Positions 43,261 through 56,502 of a stretch of 64,000 nt of DNA are shown here, in pieces. Where the stretch lies: the NCBI GenBank assembly GCA_948567375.1, contig OX419755.1:29331001-29395000 (forward strand), given 5' to 3'. The position numbers and the translations under genes were made by a program. Within the stretch, counting starts at the first letter, position 1; every line of letters begins with the position of its first letter. The notes under the pieces were generated by a model. The model saw only the letters and a list, made by a program, of their open reading frames with translations. It did not search any database and had not been told where the DNA came from. This DNA comes from Lunularia cruciata (Eukaryota; Streptophyta; Marchantiopsida; Lunulariales; Lunulariaceae).

Positions 43261-46106
43261 GAGGTTGTGTGTAAATCTTTCCCCTAATAGTCTGAGAATG
43301 CATGTCACCCAATTATTAGAACCTTCTCTTGTTTTTTATATTCTTTTGATCGGGTAGAATAGTAACAAGCAACCTAGCATGTCATCATAACACGCACTCC
43401 TTGTCTACTGGTCAGCACTTCTAGCATTACCAAGTAGAAATAAAAGTACTCCTAGAAGGAAAGAACCTAAGTACAATGCCTGCACACCAATCCAAACCAA
43501 CTTGGCATACAAATAGTCATTCAAGCACAGAGAAGCTCCAATCACAGAAATTTAGCAACATCTTTCCATGCTTTTTATAAGAAATAAACTTCAAAACCCT
43601 CTTGCTCTATTATCAAGCTAATTTCAACCTATACTCCAAGCTTCCTTTGTAATTCAGGTTTAACCAATTTCTAATCCAAGTGGGGAATTTTATGTCTTTT
43701 TGATGGTAAAAACTCTATGCAACTCATATGGACATAACTTTCTTTATGTGACTCGGATGTATGTTTTCTAGGATCCAATGGAAAGCCTATGAGATAGTGT
43801 AATACCAATAGCTAGACACATGATCTAGAGAGGAAATTTGGTTGGTAACATTTAGGAGGATATTATACATGATGGACTAAGTAGATCTAACATAGGTATC
43901 ACCAAAAGAGTACTTCTACTAATAGGCCAAAAACCAATATAGGCCTGAAAACTTTTGAGGTAATTTTGGAGGCCTAAACAAATGAATTAGGCCTCAAAAA
44001 TATGCAAAGTCCTCTTCCAATGGAGAAAAGGCTGGCCTTCCTTCCCCATGGTTTGTCTTGACGAGATATTTCCAATGGTACCTCACTCATGTGATTCTGA
44101 GATTCTTATAGGAAGATTCTCTAAAAGATTCCTTTTGGTCAAAGGCTGTTTGACCAACCAGATAGGATAGGACCAACATGTCACCCATCCAAGCAAGTAA
44201 TCTAAGGGTGGAGCTTGCTGATAGGTCACCTATCCATTTACCTAATCCTATGGTAGAGCTTCCTTGGAGGAGATCTTCCTTAACTCTATAATAAAGAGAA
44301 GGTGCTCCTTTTGATGCATCGGAGGATTGAGGATGAAATCTTTGTTTTCTCTCTTGAAAAGTTCTCTTGTCCTCAAAGTATTACAGATAAGCTTTTAAAT
44401 GGTATGAAACAAGTCTACAATAGAATGAATATAGCTCCTTTGAAAATATCTCAAACTTGGCTAGTTTTTTGAAATTTCCACCCTAATTTCAAAATCCCTA
44501 ATTTAGGGTTTGCTCCTATTTCTTGGCAACTTTCCCCAAATTTCTGGATTAGAGGTACACTTAATCTTCACCAACATTCTAGCAACCTAAAATTCTCAAT
44601 CATAGTCACAAAAAATACAAGAATGACACTCAATCATGATTGAAAATAGAAATGCTCTATCAAGCTTACGATAGTATTTCTAGTAGAACTTGTTGCATCA
44701 TCCCTCACTCTACATGGACCCAGAGTCAACCAAAATTTTCACAATAGCTTTTTGTGCCCTTGTCTAAACCCTTGTAGAGTTTGATAATCTAATCCAACCC
44801 TAATCCCTAGACATAGATCAATTCTTGAGTTAGGCTTACATGTGAGCTCTATAGACCCAAGTATACTTGATCCAAGACCCTAAATTCTCTATTAAAAGGA
44901 ATTCAAATGAAATCTTTGCACAAATATGCAAAACCTAACTATCAATAGAACTTAAAATTTTCATAAGGTGATTCCAACCACAACTCTAGAAGTGACCAAA
45001 ATTCCAAACCTAATTAGCATCTTATCTCCAACATTCAATTTCTAGAGCTCCAACTTCAATTGACCAAATCTAATTTGAGATTGATCAAAACCTAATATTT
45101 CTTCAGCTTAGCATTATGAGCACTTTTTTTACTCTCCAAATCCATTGATGGATTATGAGAATGTCTCACGAAGCTCTCCAAATTGTCTATTTTGTGCTCT
45201 TAAGTATGGATTCTACCCTTCTTGATTCAATTTATCATATCTCCCATAGAATCTAGACAAATTATTTGATTTCTATCTCCTAATTGTAGCTTTTCATCTC
45301 CTCTTTCCAATCATAGTCCCATCTTCTTAAATGCCCTTTCTAAACTCCTTTGATTATTGAAAGATCTAGACTTCTCCTCTTGGGATACAATCAATTGCAC
45401 TTTTTTGTTATTTAGTTTCTTCATTTCTTGACAAATGGACTCTACAACTCCACCTTGAAGCTAATGAAGTCTATCTTCTATCTATAAAAGTAATATTTTT
45501 CAAGTCCTAGACTTGCTTATAAGTAAGCACTTGAAGGACAAAATGATCTGGGTTTTCCATCATTGACTCTATGAATGTTGCTCCAAAATGTGCCACCATC
45601 TAATCTTCTAGGCCATCACGGTGTAGAATCTGAAGCCTAATGAGAAAATGATTTGGGAATGGCAGCTTGGGAGCATGGGACATCTCTTGCTCAAATACTT
45701 CTTTTTATGCTCTAACACTCGCACTTTGCTACAACTCTCACTCCCAATGTCCTCCTCCTTCTCAAGACTCCTCAAACTAAACACACCTCTCTATCAACTC
45801 TCCACCACCTATATACACAAGAGCTCTCAAAGGGGACAAGACCATAATCCATGTGGCCAATTGTATATATGTACATAGATTGCTTATATAGCAATAGTTC
45901 AACCGTGGATCCATCATGTAACCTACTCCATCTTTATGGAGATAAACCATACTAGTTTACTTTTTCATGGGCTATGCAAACCACAACATACTTAGGGATC
46001 ACCCAAAAGGACTCTATAAGGATCATGATTAGATAAAAGATTTTAGTAGTAAATTTGAGGTCTATGATAGGCTAACAGATTACAATAAAGTAACTTGGAA
46101 CATCCA
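43261..46106 (-). mobile_element. Probable LTR of gypsy F, containing a solo LTR-B
   Basis: The minus-strand start TGGATGTTCCAAG at 46106 directly follows the purine tract GAGGGGG (46107-46113) after the gypsy F integrase tail. The region leftward is A/T-rich non-coding sequence. The left boundary is not identified, so the extent toward 43261 is a guess. I see no gene in it. Confidence 0.5.
43798..44385 (-). mobile_element. Solo LTR-B, shortened (588 bp)
   Basis: TGTAATACCAATAGCTAG on the left to CAAAGTATTACA on the right, with target duplication GATAG/GATAA (4 of 5). It is shorter than 732-754 bp, so internal deletions are likely. It contains AATTAGGCCTC and the TAATAAAGAGAAGGTGCTCC segment of the family. 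Confidence 0.88.
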
Positions 46107-47430
46107 CCCCCTCTAAACTTGTGCATCCTCCAAAATGCACCAATTGATGAGACCACACAATGTGGTTGGAATCATACCACCTCCTCATCCTCTTGGTGAG
46201 ACTCATCATCCTCTAGCATTAAATCTTCATTTTGGAATTGAAGGAGATCAAATGATTTGCTAACTTCCTTTGTATTTAAGGTTTTTTTTTTGTTGTTTGA
46301 AGAGCTTGATGCACTTTCTTGCAATTGGAACCTTCAATTTGCTCCCATCCAACTCTCAAAGAGAATAAGTAGCATTATCCAACACACTAACAACCACATA
46401 AGGTCCAAACCAACACTTTGAGAATTTCCTCAACACTATGTTAGTTATCTAGATTACTATTATTTACTAGCATCCAATCTCCTTCTTGAATATCTCATGG
46501 CCTCAAGTGGTGGTGTTTGTCAAATCTGCCCTTGTTCCCAATGAGTGCTTAAGCCTCTCAACTGCTAGCTTAGCATCCTCTAGCCTTTTCTCCAATTGAC
46601 AAATCTTGAGTGCTAGAAGCTCCTTCCCAAAAATGTGATCTTCTCAAGGTAGGACACTCCAAGTAGGTATTTGCTCCTCAATTGGCATAATCAATTTATG
46701 CCCACGTATCAAATTCATTAGCATATAGCCGGTTATTGAACTATGAGTGGTGTGATTTTCCCATAAAGAAAATGGTGAGCCACTTGACCACTCTTTCACT
46801 CTCCCTTGGCATACTTTCACAATAGGCAGATGACCTTGCTCACTCTTGGCATTTCTATTTGGGTTGTAAGCTATAGTAAGAGCCAGTTTGACTCCACACC
46901 TTTGAAAGAAAGCCTTAGCTTATTGTGTATCTAGCTCTCCTTGATCCATTATAATTTTTCCAACACACCTGTATTTACAAACCACATTCTCCAACATAAA
47001 TTTTCAAACTCCATTGATGGTTTTGGTCCTCAAGGCTCATCCTTCCACCTAGTTAGACAAATCCTCCCATGCCAAAACCACTTAACACCTAGTAATCAGA
47101 TCCACAACCACCTAAAATGCATTTCAAGCAAATAGGTAGGATGCAATCCATTTTTGTGTTGAATATCCAAGTATGTTTGGTAGATTTCACACATCTCCAC
47201 AAACTAAACTACATCTCTATACATATTATGCCACCAATACCTCTCCTTCAATTTGGAAAATGTAGCATTAATACCCTTATGTCCAGCCCACAAGCTCTCA
47301 TGGAATTCTCTGACCAATAGCTTCTTGGTCTCCTCCTTGCACACAACCTATTGTGGAAGCTCACCACTCAATTCAGCTTTCTTCCACAAATAACCTCCTT
47401 TTAAAAGGTAGTTATATGCTTTTGCTATAG
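46107..47430 (-). pseudogene. Gypsy F integrase
   Basis: The minus-strand translation shows a DLIT-type first Asp region (near 47070), VCKYRCVGKIIMDQGEL (second Asp, near 46970) and FFQRCGVKLALTIAYNPNRN followed by AKSEQGHLPIV (Glu, near 46840). This is the integrase core of a gypsy lineage distinct from B, C, D and Tat. An acidic segment DLMLEDDESHQEDEE near 46190-46230 precedes the polypurine tract. Multiple stops and shifts. Confidence 0.85.
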
Positions 47431-49430
47431 TTGTTTGTACCTAGCATTATTACATTCTAGTTGCTTGGTCAAGGAGCTAAGGTGGTGTAGATTATCCAAC
47501 CATTCTCCTTTGTAAATCTCTTCCATGTAGAACTTGGGATGCTCATACTCTCCTCCTTGAGCCCTTGAAAATAAAGTAATCCCTATAGCTTTGGTATCAT
47601 CAATCATTGACTCCTCATCTTGATACTAAGCTCAAGATAGCATATCTGCTACTGGATTATCCTTGCCCGCTATATGTTGAAACTCAGGATTCAAGGACTT
47701 GATGTATGTAATCCACTTGAGCATTGCAATATCCGAGGTATTACAATTTGTTATCATACTCAATGGTGGTAAGCAATTTGTCTCCACTATAATTGATGCA
47801 CCAATCAAGTAGTCCTTCTCCAACTTCATCATTGTAACCACTCCATATAGCTCTCATTTAACCTAAGGTAAGGTCTTTGGTGCTCACTCAACACCTTTGC
47901 CCCAAAACTTACATCATATTGGTTCCCATTTTCATCATCTTGCCCTATCGCCCAATCAAGAGCTACAGGACTAGTATCAACCATGAGTATTACCGGATTG
48001 TTGTTTTCATAGCTGATCCATTGTAGTATATGTGGATAAGACAACAAAAAATTTAGTTTTTGAATCTCATGTGTCTCTCCTCCCACCTAAACTTCTAACC
48101 TTTCCATAAAAGACAATAGAGAGGATCTGCTATATGTGCAAAGTGTGGAATCCATATATGATAAAACACACAAGCTCCCAAGAATTGCCTTCCTTCTATT
48201 GGTGAGTTGCATGTGTCCTCCATCTTGCATCCGCTGAATTGCATGCACCTTGCTTGGATCAAGTTTGAGACCAAACCATCCACATAAATGCCCAACAATG
48301 ACCACCTCTTCATCCCAAACTTGGATTTAGCACTCAATAATGTCAAATAAACCTCCTTAAGCTATGATAGGATCTGATCACAATCTGAAATATGATCAGC
48401 TACAAACCTAAGAAACCCCCTTTGGTCTACTACTTCATCCTTCTCTTCCTCTATGCACCCTTTAATTGGAATATCATCCACAAAAGGCATTGTCTTCTTT
48501 GAAATGAACTCTATAAGAACTTTATTCATTTTGTTCATGATATGTGCAACAAAATTTGTTGCTCCTTGCAGCAATGTGCACATCCTCATCAACCCCAATA
48601 GCATCCTCATTATGGTAACATCTCTACTCCCTTCAGAAAGTTGGAATTGGTCATGACCAAAGTGTAGATCTCCCAAAGAATTTATGGCTCTACCCGCAAA
48701 AGCTTCAACTAATTCTCCAACAATTGGGCCTATCCTTTTGTTTCGGATTGCAACTCAATTCATTGGCTACATATCTTGAATCAACCCAAAGCTCCACTCT
48801 TCTTAGGCATTGTAAAACACCAACTAGGATTAAGGTGCAAAGGATGGATCCAAGATCTTTGCATTAGTTTTCTCCTTCAAGAGCACCATAAGTTTTGGCA
48901 TGTAAGCTTTAGGTACCAAAGAAGGTCTCAAGTCCCAAGGTGCATATGGAAGCATAAAGATGATCATTGGAGCCATAACACTTAGACCTACACACCCAAT
49001 TTCAGAAAGCTCAAAAGAGAAAGCTTTCCCATGCCAACTCAACATCTCTTGGAACATTTTCTCCTCCGTTGGTAGAAGAAAATCTGATGAACCAACCATC
49101 AATTCCTTGAGCATAGCTTTGGTGAACTTGTGATCTATCTAATTTGGACACCTTAAGCTCTTTCGCTTCTGAGCATGTTGGACACGCTGATTGGAGTCAC
49201 ATGGAAGAGGTTCAGCCATAGGCTTGACCTTTCTCTCCCCTCTCTTGTATGCGGTGTCTACCCTAGCCTCCAAACCAAAAAAGACTCTATTGTTAAATAG
49301 AGTTCCCTTGAATGTATTTCTACCACCTGATCCTCATGCTTGTGCTCAGGCTCCATCCTCTTGAGCTTTGCTAGAGGATCCTCCAACCATATCTCCTTGT
49401 ACACCCTTGATATGGAATGCAACTTTAAGG
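47431..49430 (-). pseudogene. Gypsy F reverse transcriptase and RNase H
   Basis: Pre-RT sequence (VYKEIWLEDPLAKLKRMEPE) is readable from about 49415 and LLPTEEKMFQEMLSWHGKAF from 49114. RT motifs APWDLRPSLVPKAYMPKL and GALGLIQDM follow. The frame 48362-48676 has FQLSEGSRDVTIMRMLLGL, LLQGATNFVAHIMNKMN and PFVDDIPIKGC, with the catalytic V-DD intact. RNase H is at 47632-48086 (LMVDTSPVALDWAIGQ, AGKDNPVADMLS). The distinct FVDDIPIKGC wording marks a different gypsy clade. Several stops break the frame. Confidence 0.9.
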
Positions 49431-49433
49431 CAA

Positions 49434-50374
49434 AGTAGCCTTCTTTTTATCAATTGAATCATCATAATCAAGACAGATTTGGAATGTAATAGAAGAATTG
49501 TGATTTCTGGTGACACTTAATTTTGGAAATACTATTTTTGAGCATGTGCTACTCTCTTTTGGGGTTTGGTTTCTGCCCAAGAGATTAAAGATGTAATCAA
49601 GAGAACTACATTATTATTTTTTATGTTGTATTTGACCATTCTTGATCTATATCTCAATGAGAATGAACAATTACTCATCTAATACTAGAAAAATAATACT
49701 TGCTAGGTTTTCATAGTAGCCTTCTTTGTCTCAACTGAATCATCACCATTGAGACCAATTTGGATTGAAACCAAAGTATTGTGATTTTGAGTTACATTTA
49801 ATCATGATAAAATTATTGTTAAGTATTTGCTACTCTCTTTTCTATGTTGCTTCTACCCAAGAGATTAAAGATGTAATCAAGAGAACTATATTAATACCTT
49901 TTACTTTTTATTTGACCAATCTTGACCTATATCTCTATGGGAACAAATGATTACTTGCATATTACTACAAAAGTGATACTTGCTAGGTTGTCTCAAAGGG
50001 AAACTCACCTTTGTGAGGCAAGTCTTGCCTTTGGGTTTTGCATGCCTTTGGATCTTTGCCTACTTATGGAAGGAGGAGTTAGGAGAGTCTTTTGAAGGAG
50101 ATAAGGCTTGAGATTGAAAAATCACTTTAAGGACTTGATTGGATTTATTTTCAGTGTGAGTGAGTTAGTCTTTGTCAATTTCTATGATGTACCTTAGTGG
50201 GTGACATTACCTTCATCTAGGAATTTTTCTTGCTCAAGAAGTCAAAGAAGTAAGACTGAAGAACTACTAAGTGATATTTATCTTGATATCTCTCAATTTG
50301 TAACCACATCTTTGTGGGAAAAAATTATTTTACCTCAAAAAACTACAATTTGGTGAAGTGTGTGTTGTTATAGT
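49434..50374 (+). repeat. Three tandem LTR-A-type 3' ends
   Basis: 49434-49713 and 49714-49993 are about 280-base direct repeats, each with AGCCTTCTTTxTxTCAACTGAATCATCA at the start, ACTCTCTTTT, GAGATTAAAGATGTAATCAAGAGAACTA, and a GATACTTGCTAGGTT end. 49994-50374 is a third, more diverged unit ending GTGTGTTGTTAT. Only the R/U5-like tail is present in each. No gene. Confidence 0.75.
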
Positions 50375-51040
50375 GATGTTAACCTTGTGACTAACAATGT
50401 TCTCTAACACATTGTAGTCCTATTGTTGCTTTGAGATCAAGAAATCATCCACCCCCAACTTCTTCCTTGGAGTCTTTATTGTTGGAGTTGAAGTAGTGGT
50501 ATGAATACTCTTAGTGCCTAAGCATAGGACTATACTTATTATGAGTGGATCCTTGAGAGGAATTTGTATTTAAAAATCAAGCTTTCTTCTTTCAAGCTTT
50601 CTTCTTTTCTTGTGCTAAAAGCTCCAAGTTAAGACTTTTGGAATTTGAGCACTTCTCCTTCTTACACTTGCCCTTGACCACATTTATGGATATTATCCCT
50701 TTACCTTTATTTTGTATAGGAGGTGCTTGGGCTTTAGCACCTCTCTCTCCTCCCTATATTTTCTCCCTCATTTCCCTTCCTCCATGATAAGTGGAATTTG
50801 GGCATTTCCTTTGGATAGGAGTTCTACTTTCACAACAAAAATAATTTCTATCATTAAAATTACTAGTTTGTTTACCTCTTCTATGTAGATAATTTCTATA
50901 ACCCCTAGTCCCTCTTTTAACATTCTAGTTCATATATCTCTTCTCCCATAGTTGCACTACATTGATCTTGAGATATGCAAGTTGCTTCACAATTTTTTGA
51001 AGAGGATCTTATGATAGAGGTGCAAGAACTAGAGCAACCA
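50375..51040 (-). pseudogene. Gypsy D gag C-terminal part and linker, second copy
   Basis: Matches 10990-11640 of the first gypsy D: the pre-protease VTLL/NVLE-type segment, a TPTIKTPRKKLG-type linker and a degraded zinc knuckle near 50800-50850. In the knuckle the GH positions are replaced, so it would not bind zinc. It is interrupted at 51040 by LTR-A material and continues at 54611. Confidence 0.75.
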
Positions 51041-51713
51041 TGTGATACCTACATTTTATTTTTTTTAAGTTTTAAAGAAGAAGTGCATTGATAAAGCCAA
51101 AGGAGTGCTAATTGGGGAAGAAAGGTGAAGAATCATGTGTTTGACAAAAGCTCAAAGTTGATCTAAGGTCAGGTCAAAAGGATTTGGGTTGGACAAGATG
51201 AATACAAAGACAAGGACTTTGTATTGGGTAGCACAGCCTGATCCAAAGACCTTGTAATAACCTTCTTTGGGTTTTGCCAATCAAGAAAGTACGTGGGAAG
51301 AAAGTGACAATAAATAACTTCATAGAATTGGTGAGAGACATGGAGCAATGACTGAAGAATGATCAATCAGCAAGGGATTATAAAATTGAGATTTCTGCAA
51401 GGAAGAACTGCAATCTCTAGATGCTATCCTATTACTATTCAAAGTAGACCCAAGGGAATTCAAATTTTGAATATGCAAGAGGAGTAGGTTAGAATCTTGG
51501 GTACAATCTTTCACAAGCAGAGAGTGAGGAAGCACACGATGGCCCTGAAAGTGAGTAAGCAAAGTGCGGCGAGGGGTCTTGCAATGCATAAATTGGATGT
51601 AGTGGCAAGGATCAAGGTCTTATCAAGACTTTGTATTACTTTTTTGGCCTTGAACTAGAATTTTAGCTTTCCAAGTTTCATGGCAAAGATTGCCACAAGT
51701 GATTGCAAGGATG
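51041..51713 (+). mobile_element. LTR-A 5' fragment, plus-strand copy A9
   Basis: Starts TGTGATACCTACATTTTA; 5' non-coding part, then the beginning of the encoded frame (LDVVARIKVLSRLCITFLA-type sequence at 51590-51660). Cut at 51713 by a minus-strand LTR-A. Confidence 0.8.
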
Positions 51714-54520
51714 TGTGACAACCTGGAAAATATCACTTTTGTGGCAATTGGGTAAGTAAAGTTCGTTCCTATAGAGATATTGATTAGAAATGTCCAAATA
51801 CAAAGTCCAATGCCACAAATATGGTTCTTCTTGATTTCTTCTTTAGACTCTCAGGTAGAAACCATACCTAGAAGAGAGTAACAAGCACTAACTTGCAATC
51901 TTGTCATGAATTAACACTCCTAATTACAAATCCATCAAATCTTTCCAAACAATCTTGATTGTGATGATTCACTCTCTCCCAAAAATAGCTACTTCATTGT
52001 AAAATGACTTCACCTTAGAATTGTGTTCCACCTCTCCACTGAAGGCTCAACTTCTTTGATCAAATTGCTTCATATCAACACTAATGCTACACTCACAACT
52101 ACAAAATGCTACCAACACTACAATTCTTCTCAGATCTCTCAAGGCATTTCTCCAATTGCACTTCACTCATGACCAAACACATAGAATGAAGATCAAGGCT
52201 AGAACCCAACATCCAACAAACACGTTGACTTGCACTTCAGAATTCTCCAAACACTCATAATTACAAACGCAACGCTAATACTCAGAATTAAGCTCAAGTG
52301 ATGAGCACTCCTTCACAACACTTTGCTTTATCTATTCTTAGAATTATGAGCACTGAACAATAACATATTGTGAATGCCTCCTTAAATAGAGAGAGCACTT
52401 TAGCAATTATCTAACTTCCTAAACTACTTCCTAAGAACTTTACCAACCTGCAAATCCAAACTGACAATGCACCTCTTCATATCTGCCTCTTCTGATCTCA
52501 AAATTGTCCTTATCCGATCCGATGTCTACCTCTACTTTGGCTTCTAAACCCAATGATCTTCTGAGTATTCCTCCTTCTTCAGGTCTATCTTCAATTAAGT
52601 CCTTCACTATTTCTACTATCTCTTCTCTATAGACTACAATTGTACTTGTGGGTAACTTATCTAACCCATTTTCTCTTGACCCATTCTTCTCTAAAGTGTG
52701 AAGTGCTAAATCCAAAGACACCTACACTCCTACTTCTACCACTTTGGACTTTGTCTCTAACCTCATGGAACTACAAAGTCTCTCCAATTCTGAATGTACT
52801 AAGTCTTATCTAAGACATACATTATCTTTTGCTTATAACATCTTCCTATCTACTTGATCTCTTAAGCAAATCAACAACTGGTTCAATTCAGTTTTCTTTG
52901 CTTTCTTCTTCCTTGTTTCTTTCACTAACAACTTTAACTCGTGCAGTCTTGCTTCTCCAATTGGACTTCAGACATCATCCCTAACATTGCTTTGATTCTT
53001 ACAACAACATCTTTGCTTGCATCTTGTCTTGACATTTGCAACTTCTCTCTCTCTTTGCTAACAATTCATCCCAATACATCTTTACTTCATCTTCCAACTT
53101 GGCCTTCAGTGCTTCCTTCTCCTTCACACTCTGCCTAAGCTATTCTTCCATTCCTCTGACCAACCCTCATAATCATTTTTCTTCTCTATCGCGCATGGCC
53201 AACTCTTGTTGCCAAGCTTGATCTTTCTCTATTGCACTGGCCTTCAAACTTTCCAACTCTTGACCTATAACAATAGCCATGGCCTTCAAATGAATAACTT
53301 CTATGTGTGTATCATGCACTTTGGCCCACAAGGCCTTAGACTTCACTAATTGCTCCTTCCGGACTTCTTCTTGCTTTGCCATGGCTTTGCCTCTCTTTGC
53401 AAAGTCCCTCATTAGACTCTCAATCTCCTTTCTCCTCAACTCTATACCATTATGGAGCTCTACTAACTCCCACTCTCCTCGACTCATCTTCTTTTTCAAC
53501 TCCAAATTTTCATCACTCATATATTGTGCTACTGCCAATTTGTCCTTCACTCCTGAGTGATCGTGCTTTAGTTCATCTCACTTCTTTTGTAATTGTACTA
53601 GCAAAGGACAAACCACCCGTGACAAGTACTCTACTCCACTCAAGACTTCAGATTTCTCAACTTGCTTTGGCTTTTTGCTTCTTACCTCTTCTACTAGAGC
53701 TTTACTCCAAATTTGTAATCTTCTAAATCTTAGAGGTTCTTCATCTAAACTGGCCCCTTCTTCTTCTAAGTGACTCACATTACTTACTTCTGCTATTGCA
53801 ATAGCAACACTTCTTCTTCTACTCTGCTGAACTTCTGCCATTGGCATAGCTTCCAAAGTTTCTTTTATTTCAGCTAGATGGAACTCCTTCTCTTCTTCCT
53901 CAACATCGCCTCTACCTTGTTGTTGAACCTCTACCTCACCTTTGCTCCCACTGCTCAACTCTTCACTTCACAACATCAACTCTGGTTCTTCTTCTTCTTC
54001 TGAGCCTTCTTCCTTGTACTTGGCTTCACCTTTTGACTCTTTTTCTCCTGATGACTCATCAAGCACTACAACTTCTTGTCCCGGGTTTTCTTTCCGCACC
54101 TTCTCTTAGCTTGACTGGCGACAAACACTCCTCAAGGTGACTTTGCTTCCGTGTCTTCAAAATGGCTATTGTTTCTTGTAGATATTGCACTATACATGCA
54201 TAGTGCTCATCACTACTTTGGATCTATCAAATATGTTGTTGTTCCTTGCCATCTACAATCTTTTGTAAGTCAGGATGGAAATGTGACACCATCTTTCTTT
54301 GCTCAGACTCCTTCATCAAGTTCAATCCAAAGTAGAAATGTACATCAAATGGCACTAAATAATGAGGTGCATCTTGCTATCTCCAATACCACACCATTTG
54401 CCATGTTCTTTGCTGAAAACACTTTGCCCAATTTATTAGTCCACCTACAACAGCTGGTGGAAGAAGACCGCTTGATGCTTCATCATATAAGTTGTGTGAT
54501 CGTGCTTGAAAAAGGCCATT
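51714..54520 (-). mobile_element. LTR-A, minus-strand copy A10 lacking its 5' part
   Basis: Begins TGTGACAACCTGG on the plus strand, has the R/U5-like tail, a TATTTAAG box at 52382-52388 and the encoded frame up to the AVFFHQ-type block near 54470, where it stops at 54520. Confidence 0.85.
52490..54520 (-). pseudogene. LTR-A-encoded protein, middle and coiled-coil part (copy A10)
   Basis: From 54520: HQAVFF-like sequence, a VSHFHPDL-type block near 54275, a Lys/Arg patch, then an acidic linker (53578-53958; EVEVQQQGRGDVEEEEKEF). Coiled coil with RDREEK, GQELESLKASAIEKDQAW and KKKMSRGEWELVELH blocks extends to about 52500. Stops are relatively few in 53173-53958. No catalytic motif. Confidence 0.62.
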
Positions 54521-54610
54521 TGTAACAACCCAAAGAATATCACTTTTACGGTAATCAAGTAATTAAATTTTGTTCTTGCAGAGATACTAGTCAGAATTGG
54601 TCAAATATAC
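54521..54610 (-). mobile_element. LTR-A 3' end fragment (copy A11)
   Basis: TGTAACAACCCAAAGAATATC and the next 70 bases match the LTR-A 3' terminus. Then gypsy D gag resumes. Confidence 0.75.
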
Positions 54611-55260
54611 TATACTTGTGGTATAACCTTTACCACCAAAGGATCAAAAGCTCCATCATACTTGTAGACTTGGGGAGGATGCATTACCTCCATCATACCA
54701 AATCACTCTCATCTCCTTTCAAACTCTCCTCCATACAAAGCATGATCTTGATAGTTTCTACCTTGGAAGAAGGCTTCTCATATCTCACCTTAGTTTGATT
54801 TTTTGGTTTCAACCTTCTTATATAATTCTTGGTGATCATGGCTACTATACCAATCATAGTAGTGTCCACATCATCCTCACTATTCCTCAATGTTATGTGG
54901 AATTAAAACTCTAACTTCTCCACTCTTTTTACATATGCTCACATTTTCTCTTCATTTCCTTAATTTAAGGAAGGTAGTGTCATTCATCAATCTCTTGTTA
55001 CTTTTATTTGAAAGAAATTTCTCAATAAGTGCAACAATTAAACTCTCCCAAGACTCTTATTGGTCATCTCTCCTCTCTTTTTTCTTGTATTTTGACTAAT
55101 GCCATGTATGAGCCACATCCTCAAAGAAATCAAGTAATAATAAGGCCACTCATTCTTCCTCTTCCCATTCTTGCTTATGCAAGCCCTCTTGAAGTCTCTC
55201 ACAAAATTCTTCTCTATTCTTTTGAAGAAAACTAGAAGTTTCTCTATCTTAACCTCTCAC
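54611..55260 (-). pseudogene. Gypsy D gag N-terminal part, second copy
   Basis: Corresponds to 11650-12125: ESWESLIVALIEKFL-type capsid sequence near 55000-55060, then a 65-codon stretch (54693-54890) with MRNSEDDVDTTMIGIVAM and KPSSKVETIKIMLCMEE. Extends about 130 bases further upstream than the first copy (FFEDVAHTWH). Broken by stops. Confidence 0.75.
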
Positions 55261-56449
55261 TACCTTCCTCCTCTCTCTAATTTTTTTTCCTTTTTATTGT
55301 CTCTCACCCTATAACTAATAGAGTACAAAGATGACTAACATCCTTTGAGAGTAGTCAATCATAGAAAATACAAAAGGCTTAAGTTTCTCTCAGATTTCTA
55401 CCATACAATCAAATCCTAGAATTCATATTAATCAAACCCTCATGGATCATTTTTCCATCAACTTAAAGAAGTTCCATCACTAATCTTGAAAACTTTTTGA
55501 TAAAGGTAGTGTCTCTATAGTGGTATTAAGACTCTCTCTAAGATCTTTCACACAAGACTCCAAAATTGATATTATTCCACTAAACTTGTGAAGAAGTCCT
55601 TTCACTCCACGAACCTCATATAAATCCTTGGTCCTATATCTCCTTCCTCCCAATCTCGTTGAACAAGGTCCAATAAGCAATCCCAATTCTAATAGGCCTC
55701 TTTTTCCCCTCAATCTCTTAGTCTCAAAATACAATAACATGAATTGGCCCTATGTTCCTTCTATTTTCATAACACTTAAAGCTACTCTTTCCTCCAAGGA
55801 GTGAAGTTTTTTGAATCCTTTCTATACTCTATTCAAATTTTGCTCCAAACTCTCTTTTTTCAAATCGACCATTATTATTACCTTAACTCCTTGGGAACCT
55901 TACATAACCTCAATTTTTACTCACCATGCCTTCCATGCTCCCAAGATGAGTCTAAATACTCAAATATACTTTTGGTTGTTCTCAAACTCCTCATGCATGA
56001 AACTCAACCCTCTAAAAATAGACCCTCTTCTCACAATATTAGGCATTGCTCCCAAATGATAAATCATAATCTTCACAATTTTGTGCATACAAGCACCCTA
56101 TAGGTTATCCTTCCCTAATAAATTTAGCCCTTTTCATTTAGCTATTTGGCCTAGGCACCTCTCTATTTAGTACACATCCTTCTAAATTTGGTCTAAAAAT
56201 CACTTTCCTCACTTCAAAAGTCTATAACTCTCTCTCCAAAAATTATCTCTCCATAATTCTTGAGCCAAAAATAGCTTATCTATCATTAATGTCACTAGAA
56301 AGTTTTAGGGAAATCTAATCAAAATGGAGGTAATGGTGAACTCTATCTTGAAACCATATCTTCTACATGGTGCTAATTAGTCATGATTAGCTAAATTTAG
56401 TCATAGCTAAGATAGAGGGGACCTTACTTTAGAATAAGTGGAAAAGATG
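55261..56449. other. Non-coding, possibly gypsy D leader or LTR
   Basis: A/T-rich sequence upstream of gypsy D gag on the minus strand. No open frame with recognisable content. I could not find a primer binding site or paired LTR end. Its position suggests the untranslated leader or LTR of gypsy D. Confidence 0.35.
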
Positions 56450-56497
56450 AGCACCAATATTTTGGATTCTAGTGTATTGACCTGATATTATTCCTAG
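56450..56497 (+). mobile_element. Plus-strand LTR-A piece, left of the A12 insertion
   Basis: TTTTGGATTCTAGTGTATTGACC... matches the GTTGGATTCCACAGCCTTGATC region of LTR-A. The match continues on the other side of the solo LTR at 61153-61619. Confidence 0.6.
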
Positions 56498-56502
56498 GTG
56501 TT
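56498..56502. repeat. target-site duplication GTGTT (left)
   Basis: Matches 61153-61157 if the LTR terminus is read as TGTGTGACAAACC from 56503. Confidence 0.75.
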
